64,000 bases of DNA from Epiperipatus broadwayi (Eukaryota; Onychophora; Udeonychophora; Euonychophora; Peripatidae), in NCBI GenBank assembly GCA_028023455.1, contig JAQFVV010006312.1:3803835-3867834 (forward strand), given 5' to 3'. A model generated the notes under the pieces. It was not told the origin of the DNA. It did not search any database and worked only from the letters and a program-made list of their open reading frames with translations. The position numbers and the translations under genes are program-made. This document shows positions 15,473-26,120 of this stretch, piece after piece; within the stretch, counting starts at the first letter, position 1; each line of letters opens with the position of its first letter.

Positions 15473-16838
15473 CACCTGGGTCTCGTTTTACGCAATAGAT
15501 AGGTTCATCAGAAAACACGCACAAAAGAAATTGCACAAAAATAGATGTAATTTACCTTAAAAAAGGGGGGATATGGATTGTGATTTTTCAAAAATTGCAT
15601 AAAAGCAAAGCACCAACATAAAATTACTTTAAAATTTGCACAAAAAAATAAAAAAATAAAATATGACTAATAAAAAATTTCAAATTTGAAAAAAATTGAT
15701 ACAAGACAAACTTTTTTTAACTATAATATTTAATTTTATTCAAAACAATATATTTTTATGCATAATTTACAGTACAGTAATTTACATTTTTTATACATGT
15801 TTAATTATCATCACTATTTGCCGATAAACAGGTTCATTTGCAAACTGGTAAAAAATCAGATTCTTCACAAGAGGAAATACAACTAGCAACAACTTCACTC
15901 TCATGTTGTGTTAATGGTTTTCTGGTGACAACGTAATTAGTAATTAATCTTTGAGATGATGATTTTATTAATTGTTTGTGAAGCTCGTGATATCCAGACA
16001 TATAACCATTTAGCTCTTGGTGGAATTTAAGAGCATGATCACAATTAGTGTCATTAATAAGAAAATAATTTGCCAACTGATTAGAAAGTTGAAGACCTTC
16101 TTGAATCATTTTTGCAGTGAAAGGAAAACGTTCCACTTCTGTTTCATTATCTTTTTCTACACTGCTGGGAAAAATTTAATTAAAACTAACAACTAAAACT
16201 TAAATTCTTATGTTTGTCTTTAATTTTTTAATTTTCAATTCCATTTAAAAATCAAATTTCGTTTCACATCACATTAATTTCAGGTCACCTTAAGTAATTT
16301 TTAAATTGTTAATTACAATTAAAAATTAAATTTTAATTTTTAATTGTCAAATTTAATTGTGCCCACTGCTAATACTTACCTTTTAAAAATAAACTTGCAG
16401 ACACTAAATGATTAATAATTGATTACGTTTTTTTTTTAAAAAGCAAAAACCGAATGTGATTTAAAATACAAAATTAACATGCACAATGTTTGAACAAATT
16501 TACATTATAATCTTTTAAAATTTAATATGTGCACATAAAATGTGGAAATCATGATTTTAATTTCATTATTGCATAAAATATTACTATTATAAAGCAGTGA
16601 AAATATTGAAATTATTAAGATGAAAGTCGAATTCCAATAATTTGCTATTACTTTAAATATGACGTAAGTGCGCAAAATTTATTATTAAAAGTAATAGTGC
16701 ATTATCGGAGTTCGACTTCCGATCTAGTACAGTGTTAGTGCATAAAATAAAATCCCATACAAAAATATTAAGAAGAAACATGAATTGTGTAACTTCAAAA
16801 TCGCATTACATAAATTCATATAAAACAAGACCCAGGTG
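15473..16838. mobile_element. Tigger/pogo-superfamily DNA transposon copy, internally deleted, 1366 bp
   Basis: The left end reads CACCTGGGTCTCGTTTTA and the right end is its near-perfect inverse (TAAAACAAGACCCAGGTG), giving about 18-bp terminal inverted repeats with one mismatch. TA dinucleotides lie immediately outside both ends (15471-15472 and 16839-16840), the target duplication of the Tc1/mariner-pogo group. The CTCGTTTTA segment resembles Tigger-type ends. Inside is the C-terminal remnant of a CENP-B/Tigger-type transposase at 15834-16136 on the minus strand. At about 1.4 kb it is shorter than autonomous pogo elements because the DNA-binding and DDE regions are missing. Confidence 0.85.
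15834..16136 (-). pseudogene. C-terminal remnant of a Tigger/pogo transposase
   Basis: The 100-residue frame contains FTAKMIQEGLQLSNQLANYF, then NDTNCDHALKFHQELNGYM, then YHELHKQL and a terminal TNYV-like segment. This is the pattern of the C-terminal tail after the DDE domain in Tigger/CENP-B transposases (…D.N.ERS.KF…L…Y.ELYKE…). No D-D-D catalytic residues and no helix-turn-helix remain, so no activity is possible. It lies within the inverted repeats of the 15473-16838 element and is read on its minus strand. The apparent ATG is probably just the first methionine after the deletion. The family identification rests on recognising this tail by eye. Confidence 0.7.
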
Positions 16839-16919
16839 TATTTAAATTAATGATTGTTTGCAAATATATGTACAGATAGCAATACATATATATAATCTAT
16901 ATTTTTAGTTTTCTCATGT

Positions 16920-17010
16920 GTCATAGCATCAGCAGGGAAGTGAACTTGCTAACCCAGGACAACTGCTTGTAAAGCAGCTGCCGCTCACCTCTCACCCACC
17001 AATGCTTGAC
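16920..17010 (-). repeat. tRNA-like SINE copy 1
   Basis: The minus strand starts GTCAAGC and ends GCTATGAC, which pair partly as an acceptor stem. An A-box-like GTGGGTGAGAGG (16988-16999) and a B-box-like AGTTCACTTCC (16936-16946) are present. An anticodon-type arm is preserved (GCTGC, TTTACAA, GCAGT), and the variable region is long as in class II (Leu/Ser) tRNAs. A second diverged copy lies at 57808-57904 with the same outer bases, so this is a dispersed tRNA-derived repeat rather than a tRNA gene. Confidence 0.6.
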
Positions 17011-17135
17011 TATAATCTTATATTTATAATGTGTTTCAATTTAATGTTGCATATCTTATTTTATATTCTGGATTATTTTATTTTATTGGTTTTAATTTTT
17101 TACATTTAATTTATTTTATTTTATTATGCATTGTA

Positions 17136-17875
17136 AACAGGCAAAAACTCTCCCTATAGTAGTGCCACCTTGTGCTAACCAGAGTAATCAATGGATCCCA
17201 GAAGGCTTGGGCATAAAATTCTTATCTAGTGCCTATTCATCCAATATCCCCAGACTAGTTTCTGGCTTGTGGCCTTTATTAGTGAAGAGCCTTGAATCTG
17301 AAAGCACTGCACCTAGATCTTAGGATCTAATGCAACCCTCCAGCAGCCATTGATTACTCTGGTAAGCACAAGGTGGTACTATTACATGGAGAGTTTTTGC
17401 CTGTTTACTAACAGTTATTTGCTGGCATAAGATGGTGATCATGTGATGTTTAGTGATTTAACACCAATTCTGCTTAATGGATAATGGTATCTATGGTTGT
17501 TAAAGAGCCAAAGTCACTAAAATGTATGAGTGCTGAATTGAGTTCAGACCTATATGACTATATAAGCTATTGAGCTTAGATTGAAAATATTATTGTGTTT
17601 TTAATTTCATTCTCATAGTTTTGTAGTGAAGTAGAGATAAAAGGTGGCTGCAGAAGGGTTGCATTAGATCCTAAGATCTAGGTGCAGTGCTGTCAGATCC
17701 AAGGCTCATCACTGATGAAGGCCACAAGCAAGAAACTAGTCTACGGATATGGCATGAGTAGGCACTAGATAGGGATTTTATGCACAAGTCTTCTGGAATC
17801 CATTGATTACTCTGGTTAGCACAAGGTGGCACTACTATATGGAGAGTTTTTGCCTGTTTACTAACAGTTATGTCC
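17136..17875. mobile_element. Family C repeat: inverted pair with hammerhead-like core
   Basis: A minus-oriented copy (17136-17352) meets a partial plus copy (about 17337-17410), and a fuller plus copy follows at about 17642-17875. Shared landmarks are GGTTGCATTAGATCCTAAGA, GGCACTACTATA, GGAGAGTTTTTGCCTG and TTACTAACAGTTAT. In the right copy CTGATGA (17712-17718) is followed by GGC-CACAA-GC and then GAAAC (17732-17736). The left copy keeps the full GGC/GCC stem II, but its CTGATGA has mutated to CTAATAA. No coding sequence is apparent; the 65-codon frame at 17126-17323 merely crosses the repeat. Confidence 0.6.
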
Positions 17876-17879
17876 TAGC

Positions 17880-18299
17880 ATGAGATGGTGATCACATGAT
17901 GTCTAGTACTTATTATGCATTGTGTTATTTATTTTTTTTGAAAATGTATAGAAAATTTAATATTTTTTCATAATCTATGAATCCAAATCATAATGACAAC
18001 TCATATTCTTTTTTTTCTAAACTTTTTCAATACTTGTATATGATCCATTATGTTAAAACAGCCTATAAAATAAGTTTTCGCTTTTGATTGATTAAAATCT
18101 AAACTTCACAGTGTAACAGCTATAGTTGTTTTAGTAAAGAATTTGTATAAAACTGACACCAGACTAAAAGGCCTATAATTTAATAATTTATATTATTACT
18201 GTATTTTTCCAATTATCTGCTACCTTTTTATCAAATAGATGTTTGGTATATAGCTTTACCAACAACGTTTCTATTTTCCTGAAGTCTTGTGATGATGAT
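17880..18299. other. AT-rich spacer, nothing recognised
   Basis: No coding, RNA or repeat signature was seen between the family C and family A copies. Confidence 0.4.
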
Positions 18300-18835
18300 A
18301 TTTTAATTGTATTTATATATTTAGACTATTTTCACCATCTAATATAAAGTATCAAATGTCTTTAGAAAAATTTAACTTTATTTTTATTTTCAAAGTACAT
18401 TCAACTGTTAGTAATAGCACACAGGTTAGTATATACACAGCATTTTAATATATATTATGCTCCTCTCTTCTTCAGGTGTTGCTGGCCTGACCAGTGACCT
18501 TACTAGCATGGGAAATGAACCTGGACCCTTAGATTTTTGAATATTAAATTTTACAATAACATTTGAATAGGTGTTACCATAAAATCCAATATTCAAGAAT
18601 CTAAGGGGCCAGGTTTGATTCCCATGCTAGTACTGGCACTGAACAGGCCAGCAACAACAGAAGAAGAGAGGAAAATAATACTTTTCAAAATGTTATGCAT
18701 ATTCTAACATATATGCTATTACTAACAGTTGAATGTACATTGAAAATTTAAATAAAGTTAAGTTTTTCTAAAGACATTCAATACTTTATGTTAGACGAGG
18801 GAAATAGTCCATTATATAAATACAATACTTGTATT
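18300..18835. mobile_element. Family A repeats, head-to-head inverted pair (old)
   Basis: The minus-oriented copy (18300-18535) and the plus copy (18600-18835) mirror each other: TTGACTATTTTCACCATCTAAT-type ends, CTTTAGA, AACTGTTAGTAATA, CTCTTCTTCAG, TGTTGCTGGCCTG, CTAGCATGG. The inner part keeps a B-box-like GTTTGATTCCC on the plus side. The GAAAC half of the hammerhead motif is lost in both arms, so these are decayed copies of the family that is better preserved at 26.1-26.4 and 29.8-30.4 kb. Confidence 0.7.
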
Positions 18836-18839
18836 TCTT

Positions 18840-21355
18840 TAACTGCTTTTTTTAAATATCAGTAATATATCTATTAATTTCTAAAACATTTCTCTTATTC
18901 ATAGATTTAATTGCAGGTCTCATTTCTTTATTTAATACACTTAAAAAATTCAGAGAATATATTAATATAGGTAATATTTTGTTTTATTCTTCTTTATCAT
19001 TTTATTACTTTTTATGACTCTTTTATCCATTTCATGATTTCATGTCATCTTTTTAATAATAGATCCCCCCCCCCTCTTATTGTTGACATACTTTCTTTTT
19101 AATGCCAAGTTGTTGTTTTACATGTTTGAAACTTTTGTTTTCTTTCATAGCTTTCCCTACCAATTGATAATTACTTTTTCTTATATCCATTATTACTTCT
19201 TTTTTTATACTTTATATAATTCTCAGTATTCAATTCCATTAATGGATCATTTATAAAACTATTCTTATTACTTCTTTTCTTTACATATTAATGTGTCTCA
19301 ATAAAAAAATTATCAATATTTTTTTTTTATATCAACTATAATTTTTGCAGTACTTATTAGTGTATTCATTATTTGCTTTATTGATTTCAGATAAATCTGA
19401 ACATCTGCAAAGTCTATTATTTTCAAGTTCAAATCTAAATTAATTGAAGTCATTGTGAATGTTGGAAATATCAACTGTTAATAATGTTTTTCTTAATAAT
19501 TTTGATCTACATCTCACTAATTCACAATTACTTCATGCATTGAATCTAATATAAAAAAACCTTCATTTGGATGCTTCTATGTTTATGTTCATGTAAAATC
19601 TTTCTGAAAGAAAGAATTATTTAAAATATTTTTTTTTAAATCTTCAAATCTGTTTCCTTTTTTTATTTTTGTCCACTACTTGCAGTACTTTTACTTTCCA
19701 GTCATTTTCCAATTCTGAAATCCAAGAATTCTTATAATTATCTGGTTTTTGCTTCCAGCTGTGGTCTCATTTGGAAATTTTATAGAAATCTAGAAATAAG
19801 AATCATAATTGAGAATTATCTATCATGATTGTTATATATATTAATATTTATCCTATCTTTAAGATATCACAATTTATATGTCAGATAAGAATGATTCGGA
19901 AACTGAGGGAATCAAACCCTAGTATTTTTTAATTTTAAACTCAGAGATGAAGAGCCAGGAAATTTACTACACCAGATGATGGATGTTTGTGAGAATCTTA
20001 TTTATGTTTATTTACTGTATGAATATTCACATAATAATAACAGTTGTAATAACAAAAACATATAAAATAGACATTAGCAATTTAGTTTCTTTAGGACCAT
20101 AAAGAAAAATCAAAAAATCTATTTTTAGTTAACAACCAACCTCTTATAATGCATTTTCTTCAAATTCAGTATTTTAATCTTTAATCATATTTTTACCATA
20201 TCCATCATACCCAAAAAAGCAAATAATTCTGCTTTACACTTATTGTTTTGATTTTTTTTAAAAAAATAACAAAGAAATAACATTACTCATAATCATGCAA
20301 TATATCTTTATAAAACTATTATTCTGCTTTAAGTATATGAATTTATCAGTATCTTTGCACATACATAATAAAATCTCAAATTATACAACATTCACACATT
20401 ACCTTAGTGCTTAGATTTAAATAAATTTATTATAAATCAAACCTGCTCTGCTGTTAAATCTTTCAATATTTTCTTAATTATTTCAGTTAGTACAAAAAAG
20501 CAAGTTATTAAACTCTTTAGAATCTTTAATAATATTAAAAAATAAAATATATTCTCCTTATTTAAAAATTCAGTAATAAATTTATATATTATATTCTATG
20601 CAATTCCATCAAGCGGTTTTATTTCACTCTTTTTATATATGAAAATAGAAGGAATCATCATATATAAATTGATGGAAAGATTATATTTTATTTTTTAAGA
20701 TTATTAACAATGATAAATACATATCATTAATAATATTAAAAAAAAAATATTATTTTCGTCAATTTGATACGTTTTACTTCTATATATAAGATGACTCAAA
20801 TAGTCCCACTTGAACAAATTAGATAAAATAAAACATCAATTTATTTTTGAATTTTCAAATATTGGAGAATAATAAATAAACTAAAGAACATAATATAAAA
20901 ATAATTTATTTATCAAAACAATATCAATTATTTTATGAATAAATACATTGGATGGCAAAATATATATATAGAAACATTACTAAATTTATGATGGAGTTTA
21001 CAGGTGCTAGTAGACATTAAATAAAATGAAATAAATATATTGTAATAAAAACATGTGTATTAAATAGAAATAAGCAAAGAGTAACCCATGCACAAAATAT
21101 TTATTAAATAAAACAAAGTAAACAACGGTTACACTTAAAATATATTTTTGATACAGGAAAGTAAAAGAATATCCATGTTATAGGGGTTAAAGCAATTTAT
21201 TGAAAAATATTGAAATATGTCATAAAATACAAATAATTTAAATTCCACATTTGTTAAAATTGCAATCATATGTAATTTTGAGCATTCTATTTTCATATCA
21301 TGCCAATGGGTGATACTGTAATATTAAACATTGTGACATTAGTCTATCGCAGTTC
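18840..21355. other. AT-rich stretch; possible old PLE fragment at 19380-19540 (minus)
   Basis: Most of this is featureless. On the minus strand at about 19380-19540 one frame reads RCRSKLLRKTLLTVDISNIH, resembling the LxTxDVxSLYxNI block (motif A region) of PLE reverse transcriptases, with stops on both sides. A C11 homopolymer lies near 19066. No other gene or RNA was seen. Confidence 0.3.
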
Positions 21356-21359
21356 TTTT

Positions 21360-22390
21360 TAAATATAGGGGATTTGAACACAGACTTTCAAGTACATTTC
21401 AACTATCCACACTATCTCATACCACAGATACACATTAACCACACACATGTAGATAAGATAAATAATCACCAATATATGTATTTTGTGCTAAACCAGCACT
21501 CATCAGTTGGTCTAGTTTATCATCTCCCACACACATATATAATCAGTGCTCAGTTTATATTAAGATAGCAAATCTTCATACTTTAATGGAAAGGCTTCAA
21601 TCTACTCCATCTTCCAATTCTTCATACATCCATTCTATTGAAAACCCCCCATATTTACAATTAATTTCCAGTTAAGTTAAATAATTTTACTTTTGGGAAA
21701 TGTATGTATTCAAGCACAAGTGCGTGTGCGGCGCAACTGCTCCCATTATGAAGGCAAGATCCTTTGAAAGCACTCAGCTGTTTTAATATTTTTAGTTGGC
21801 TGTTTGTATTTGTATTAACAGCTTTTGGGAGCAGTTGCGCCGCACACGCACTTGTGCTTGAATTAATTTCCAGGAATATGAAGAATGCCTGTATTTTAAA
21901 TCTTGCTCATTAAACCTGCATTATGCTCATCCCTATTCTATATATTTAAATAGATAAGGCCCTATAAATGAGGGGTCAGAATGACTTGAGGTCGACATCA
22001 GCATGATAATAATAATGGCATCAGCATGGGATTTGGATTTTCCATGCTCAGATTTTTAATAGAATGGATGTCTGAAGAGATTGAGGTTGGAGTAGATTGA
22101 AGGCTTTCCATTAAAGTATAAAGATTCACTATCTTAATACAAACTGAACACCAATTATATATGGGTGTGGAAGATGGTAATCTAGACCAACTTATGGGTG
22201 CTGGTTTAGCACAAAATACATATATTGGTGATTATTTATCTTTTCTACATGTGTGTGGTTATATATATCAATAGTATGAGATAGTGTGTAGAATTGAAGG
22301 GTGCTTAAAAGTCTGTGTTCAAATCCCCTATATTTACAATTAAATACTAGGTATATGAAGAATGCCTGTATTTCAAATCTTACACAGTTC
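21360..22390. mobile_element. Family B repeats, inverted pair
   Basis: The minus copy (about 21360-21660) and plus copy (about 22050-22390) are reverse complements over several hundred bases: CAGACTTT, AATCACCAATATATGTATTT, AACCAGCACTCATCAGTTGG, TTAAGATAG, ACTTTAATGG, TTGAAAACC. The minus strand of the left copy contains CTGATGA-GTGCTGGTTTAGCAC, a hammerhead-like core whose GAAA is altered. The inner end carries a GTTCAAATCCC B-box-like motif in the right copy (about 22318). A separate hairpin insertion (21672-21860) splits the region between the arms. The 64-codon frame at 21374 is an artefact of the repeat. Confidence 0.7.
21672..21860. mobile_element. GC-rich foldback insertion with perfect 34-bp terminal inverted repeats and 13-bp flanking duplication
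   Basis: Positions 21711-21744 and 21827-21860 are perfect 34-bp reverse complements (begin CAAGCACAAGTGCGTGTGCG), far more GC-rich than the surroundings. The 13-mer AATTAATTTCCAG occurs at 21659-21671 and again at 21861-21873, bracketing a 189-bp insertion whose left 39 bases lie outside the hairpin. Homologous family B sequence at 22330-22375 lacks the insertion, supporting a real insertion event. I do not recognise the family. A 13-bp duplication would suit endonuclease-primed retroposition better than common cut-and-paste superfamilies (2-9 bp). Confidence 0.65.
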
Positions 22391-22548
22391 TTTTTGTAAG
22401 TTAAAATTTTATAGTTTGGCCATTTTTATATAGCCACTATTGGTTCTCTCTGTCTTTCCTAATTTTATTAAAATACTAACAGTTCAATTTTGTTGCATTC
22501 TTAAATGACATTAGAAATGCTTCTGTATGTAAATGTACTGTAAACTTT

Positions 22549-22550
<2 letters not shown>

Positions 22551-22599
<49 letters not shown>

Positions 22600-22602
22600 T
22601 TG

Positions 22603-22642
<40 letters not shown>
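22551..22642. repeat. (TA)n tract interrupted by GTTTTGATT
   Basis: Two TA runs (about 22551-22596 and 22606-22642) directly precede the left end of PLE-2. A matching TA block follows its right end, so the element probably sits in a TA-rich target or its ends seeded these tracts. Confidence 0.9.
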
Positions 22643-22645
<3 letters not shown>

Positions 22646-22783
22646 AAATCAAAATTACCCCAAATCTAAAAATAAAACAGACCAGCATAAAAATAATATT
22701 AAAACACAACCTAAGGTTTCACTGCTACAAGCAGACTTCTCAAGTGTAAAGAACTACAAAAAAACCACACAATATATATACTA

Positions 22784-22993
22784 TTAAAAACTACCCACAA
22801 ATCCATTCACTTCCCATCCACCCTTAATATTAAAAGAACTCTTAAATAAGTTAATTGCTTCAGAATAATAAATTTTCAATAATAAAGACTCTTTAATTCT
22901 TTTTTTGATTTCATTTCTCTCAAAGAAGACAACCTTAGCTTCATCAAAATCAATAGTGTGGCCTGTATCTTTTTCATGGACATACAAAGCAGA
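22784..22993 (-). pseudogene. PLE-2 left-arm GIY-YIG endonuclease C-terminus (inverted)
   Basis: Read from 22993 down, the frame gives SALYVHEKDTGHTIDFDEAK, VVFFERNEIKKRIKESLLLK and IYYSEAINLF, ending after VNGFVGSF at 22784. The conserved histidine (DTGH), the arginine and the KES glutamate region of GIY-YIG nucleases are present. It differs from the right-arm copy at only a few residues (EAK versus EGK, KKR versus KKK, SSF versus SYF), so the duplication is recent relative to other repeats here. It lacks the GIY-YIG motif itself and can have no nuclease activity. Confidence 0.8.
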
Positions 22994-23059
22994 ACTAAGA
23001 TATCTATTTTTAACTCTACTTTTATGAACCTTTATTCTGTTATTTTTATTTTTATTTTT

Positions 23060-23677
23060 TTATTTGTTCTTTTGTCTGTATTGATTAAGAAAAGTTCTTT
23101 ATCAAAAAATAAAATTAAGGTAATTAAAGATTTGCTTTTGTTATTGGAAGATTCTATGTATTTTACTTATAAAGGTAATTTTTATAAGATTAAGGAAGGG
23201 TGGATAATAGGTTATATTATTTCTCCTTTAGTATATTCAGTTTATATTAGTTTTATGGAAGAGGAAATTATTATTAAAAAGAATTGTTTATATGTAAAAT
23301 TATTTGTCAGATATGTTGATGATTGTTTATTTGTAGTTGAGAATGATAAATTGAAGGAATTTGGAAATGAGTTTAATTGTTTTGATCCTTCTATAAAATT
23401 TGTGTTAGAAGGAGGGGGGTTAGATTTTGGTAAGTTAAAATTTTTAGATCTTTTGGTGATTAGAAATATAGAAACTAATTGTTTATTGTGCAGTCATTTA
23501 GTTAAAAGTAAAGAATTAAGATCTATAATTAAACCTGATAACTATCAGTCTGTATCTCATAAAGTAGCTGCTTTAAGGAATTACTGTCATAGGAATATTA
23601 AATTAAATAATTCTAGTGGGGTAGCTTTGTTTCAGAAATATCAATTTTATAAAGATTATTTGAGTTTATTGAGTTTA
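23060..23677 (+). pseudogene. PLE-2 reverse transcriptase central and thumb region
   Basis: The open frame (nominally from 22958) encodes KDLLLLLEDSMYFTYKGNFY and IIGYIISPLVYSVYISFMEE, the PLE motif B region where GxPMGSPLSP would be expected. It continues to LFVRYVDDCLFVV with an intact YVDD catalytic box at about 23310-23321. GKLKFLDLLVIRN and SVSHKVAALRNYCHRN follow, matching the FLDxxI and H(K)xxxL(K)x(L)xxR segments that come after YVDD in PLEs. The frame ends where the right arm begins; the linker and first half of the nuclease are deleted. Motif B is poorly conserved, so activity is unlikely even without the truncation. The first ~30 residues of the nominal ORF are antisense arm sequence, not protein. 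Confidence 0.8.
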
Positions 23678-23925
23678 AGGTTCATAAAAGTAGAGTTAAA
23701 AATAGATATCTTAGTTCTGCTTTGTATGTCCATGAAAAAGATACAGGCCACACTATTGATTTTGATGAAGGTAAGGTTGTCTTCTTTGAGAGAAATGAAA
23801 TCAAAAAAAAAATTAAAGAGTCTTTATTGTTGAAAATTTATTATTCTGAAGCAATTAACTTATTTAAGAGTTATTTTAATATTAAGGGTGGATGGGAAGT
23901 GAATGGATTTGTGGGTAGTTTTTAA
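23678..23925 (+). pseudogene. PLE-2 right-arm GIY-YIG endonuclease C-terminus
   Basis: The frame from the arm junction reads KVHKSRVKNRYLSSALYVHE, DTGHTIDFDEGKVVFFERNE and IKKKIKESLLLKIYYSE, and ends at TAA at 23923-23925. It holds the conserved R...H...R helix, the DTGH segment and the metal-binding-type glutamate (KES), but lacks the N-terminal Y-(X)n-YIG strand. It is in a different frame from the reverse transcriptase immediately upstream, as expected if the junction is a deletion or template jump. It is followed by the 3' UTR with the hammerhead-like motif at 23965-23994. Confidence 0.8.
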
Positions 23926-24097
23926 TAGTATATAGATCGTGTGGTTTTTTTGTAGTTCTTTACACTTGAGAAGTCTGCTTGTAGCAGTGAAACCTTAGGT
24001 TGTGTTTTAAATATTATTTTTATGCTGGTCTGGTTTAATTTTAGATTTGGGGTAGTTTTGATTTTATATTGACTAGTTTAGGTTTATGCTTGTAATG

Positions 24098-24101
24098 TTT
24101 A

Positions 24102-24151
<50 letters not shown>

Positions 24152-24168
24152 CAATATATATATATATA

Positions 24169-24200
<32 letters not shown>
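24098..24200. repeat. (TA)n tracts right of PLE-2
   Basis: Successive TA/ATATAC/ATGCATATA runs without coding content mirror the TA tract on the left side of the element. Confidence 0.9.
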
Positions 24201-24202
<2 letters not shown>

Positions 24203-24204
24203 TG

Positions 24205-25825
24205 CTTGACCAAATCTAATTTACTCTCATGTTTTTATTTGGAATGATTACTGTCATCAATAGTTTATTTTTGTAATTTTCTTTTGGACTAACACCTGCA
24301 CTTGATTTGATTAGAAATTGGTTTTGTCTAAAATACCTATTACTGTAGATTATTTTTCGGTTTTTTTTATTTAATACATGCTTTATATCCGAATTACCTC
24401 TTGCTTGCTTATGATCCGCCTTTTGCTTTCTTTTATTTCATAAACATTTTTTAACTTCTAAAATATATTTTTATTATTAGTTTAAATCCGGTAATAAATT
24501 TTCTGTTTCTTTCATGGATTTGCATTTCTGGTTACATTTTATATGGTATTGATGGATTTATTTACTAAATAATTGATATGGTTTTTAAAGGAATTAATTT
24601 TATTGAAAACATATGATTTCTTTGATTTTATTTAATATATTCTTGTACTTGTAAATTCAAAAATAAATGGAATATTGGATTTTTTTTTTGTTCTTATCGA
24701 TTACTTTTTTATTACTAAATGTGGAGTAGTATACAACTTTAAAAATGGATAGATCATATGTACATACCTAAATTTTAACAATTTATTTAGTCACAAATTA
24801 TAAAACACCACTATTTATTAATAAGATAAAAAAAAGTTTTTATTATTAAAGAATATATACTGGTGTTGAGAAACATGCAGCTCTATTGAATGGATAAAAT
24901 AGATATACAATAAACATCTACTTTTTAACAATTTATTTGAGACATTATACAAAATCATCATTTATTCATCTGAAGTATTCAATAATTATTTCATAATTTA
25001 CTGAGAGAAAATCGTTAGAGGTCATAAATTATTAACCAAGTAAAAAATTATTTCCATAATATTTCAATATTGTAGATAATTTTATTTTTAATTATTATTA
25101 TAAATAAAAGAAAGATGAGATGTAAAAATTACACTGAAGATTAAAACATTATACTTCAAAATAATATTTCTAATAATAATGAATAATGTTAATTTTGGTT
25201 TCATTGTTTTTATAACAAGCAATCTTTTCTCAAACACATTCTTTCAATATTTCATTTTTCTCTTAAGTGTGTTCTTAATCAACTATAGATGATATATATA
25301 TTTTTTGACTTATGCATTACTTAGTATTTAACAACTTGAATTTCCTAATATAGATGGAATTATTAACCAAATATATACTAATTATAAATGGAATTTCAGA
25401 TTGATGAATTATTTGATTAAATATTACAAAACTATTAACAAAATAGTATTGAAATAAAATTTGAAAAGATTGAAATATCATATATGACAATTATTCATAT
25501 GCTAGTATACACCACATACCAATATAAAGTACTTTTTCAGAAAGAAAAAAAAAACATGTATGCTGATAAAAGTCAAAAGTATTTATATATATGTAAACGG
25601 ATTTTAAATGCAAACTGCGAATAAATTTTTATCTGTTTTTCATAAAGGAAAAACATCAATTGAACTGATAAATGAATATTAAAATAAGAATTTTTATAAG
25701 TTATAATTTAATACATAAAATAAGACTAACAAATATTTAAATCTGCAAGACTTTCTCTGAATAATTTATATCACCCCATACATTTTATTTTAATTATATA
25801 TATATATATATATATATTGTTTTTC
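24205..25825. other. AT-rich stretch, nothing recognised
   Basis: No coding, RNA or transposon signature was seen in about 1.6 kb, apart from a short (TA)n at about 25795-25817. Confidence 0.45.
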
Positions 25826-25893
25826 TGAAGGTTTGTGATGATGGTGTTCTAGCTGTATTTTTATATTGGACTATTTCCATCATCTAGTATACG

Positions 25894-26088
25894 TTCGATT
25901 GGGAAAATACAAAAATATTGGACAAAGAAGAAAAGGTACAAAGAAGAAAATTTAAAGAAGCTGCTCACATGACAATGGCAAAAAGTACCATTAGCCAACC
26001 TAGTGTGACTATACATAATGTATGGAAACCACTAATCAACTTTGCTCTGAGGAAAAAGTGGAGAAATCAGGAGGAACCTCATAGATAA
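25894..26088 (+). pseudogene. PLE-A GIY-YIG endonuclease C-terminus
   Basis: Sixty-four codons without a stop read FDWENTKILDKEEKVQRRKF, KEAAHMTMAKSTISQPSVTI and HNVWKPLINF, ending at TAA (26086-26088). This matches the C-terminal third of PLE GIY-YIG domains: the IxW…TKILDxE block, the RRFKEA helix carrying the conserved glutamate, then …N…W.P. Reverse transcriptase and the YIG motif are absent because of 5' truncation at an inverted joint. The open frame suggests either youth or chance, since it is short. Confidence 0.75.
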
Positions 26089-26120
26089 GTATATGAAATT
26101 ATGACATACTGTTGCCTTTG

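Larger units (their letters stand above)
22643..24065. mobile_element. PLE-2: Penelope-like element flanked by inverted copies of its own 3' end
   Basis: The arms 22643-23033 and 23679-24065 are near-identical reverse complements. Each contains the same GIY-YIG C-terminus plus 3' UTR, and the ~645-bp centre encodes part of the reverse transcriptase. Both arms carry CTTGAGAAG-TCTGC-TTGTA-GCAG-TGAAACC (plus 23965-23994; minus 22746-22716), similar in layout to the hammerhead-type motifs of other PLEs but with an imperfect core. The N-terminus of the reverse transcriptase and the YIG half of the nuclease are missing, so this is a deleted, non-autonomous copy. Inverted terminal duplications are a known oddity of PLE insertions. 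Confidence 0.85.

Noticed and set aside
16920-17010. Functional tRNA gene
   Set aside because: Acceptor and T stems are mismatched and a second equally degenerate copy exists at 57.8 kb; a tRNA-derived repeat fits better.
17126-17323. 65-codon ORF
   Set aside because: Lies entirely in the inverted family C repeat; the other copies are not open in the same frame.
21374-21568. 64-codon ORF, with similar frames at 31604, 32235 and 38763
   Set aside because: All are chance frames through the non-coding family B repeat on either strand.
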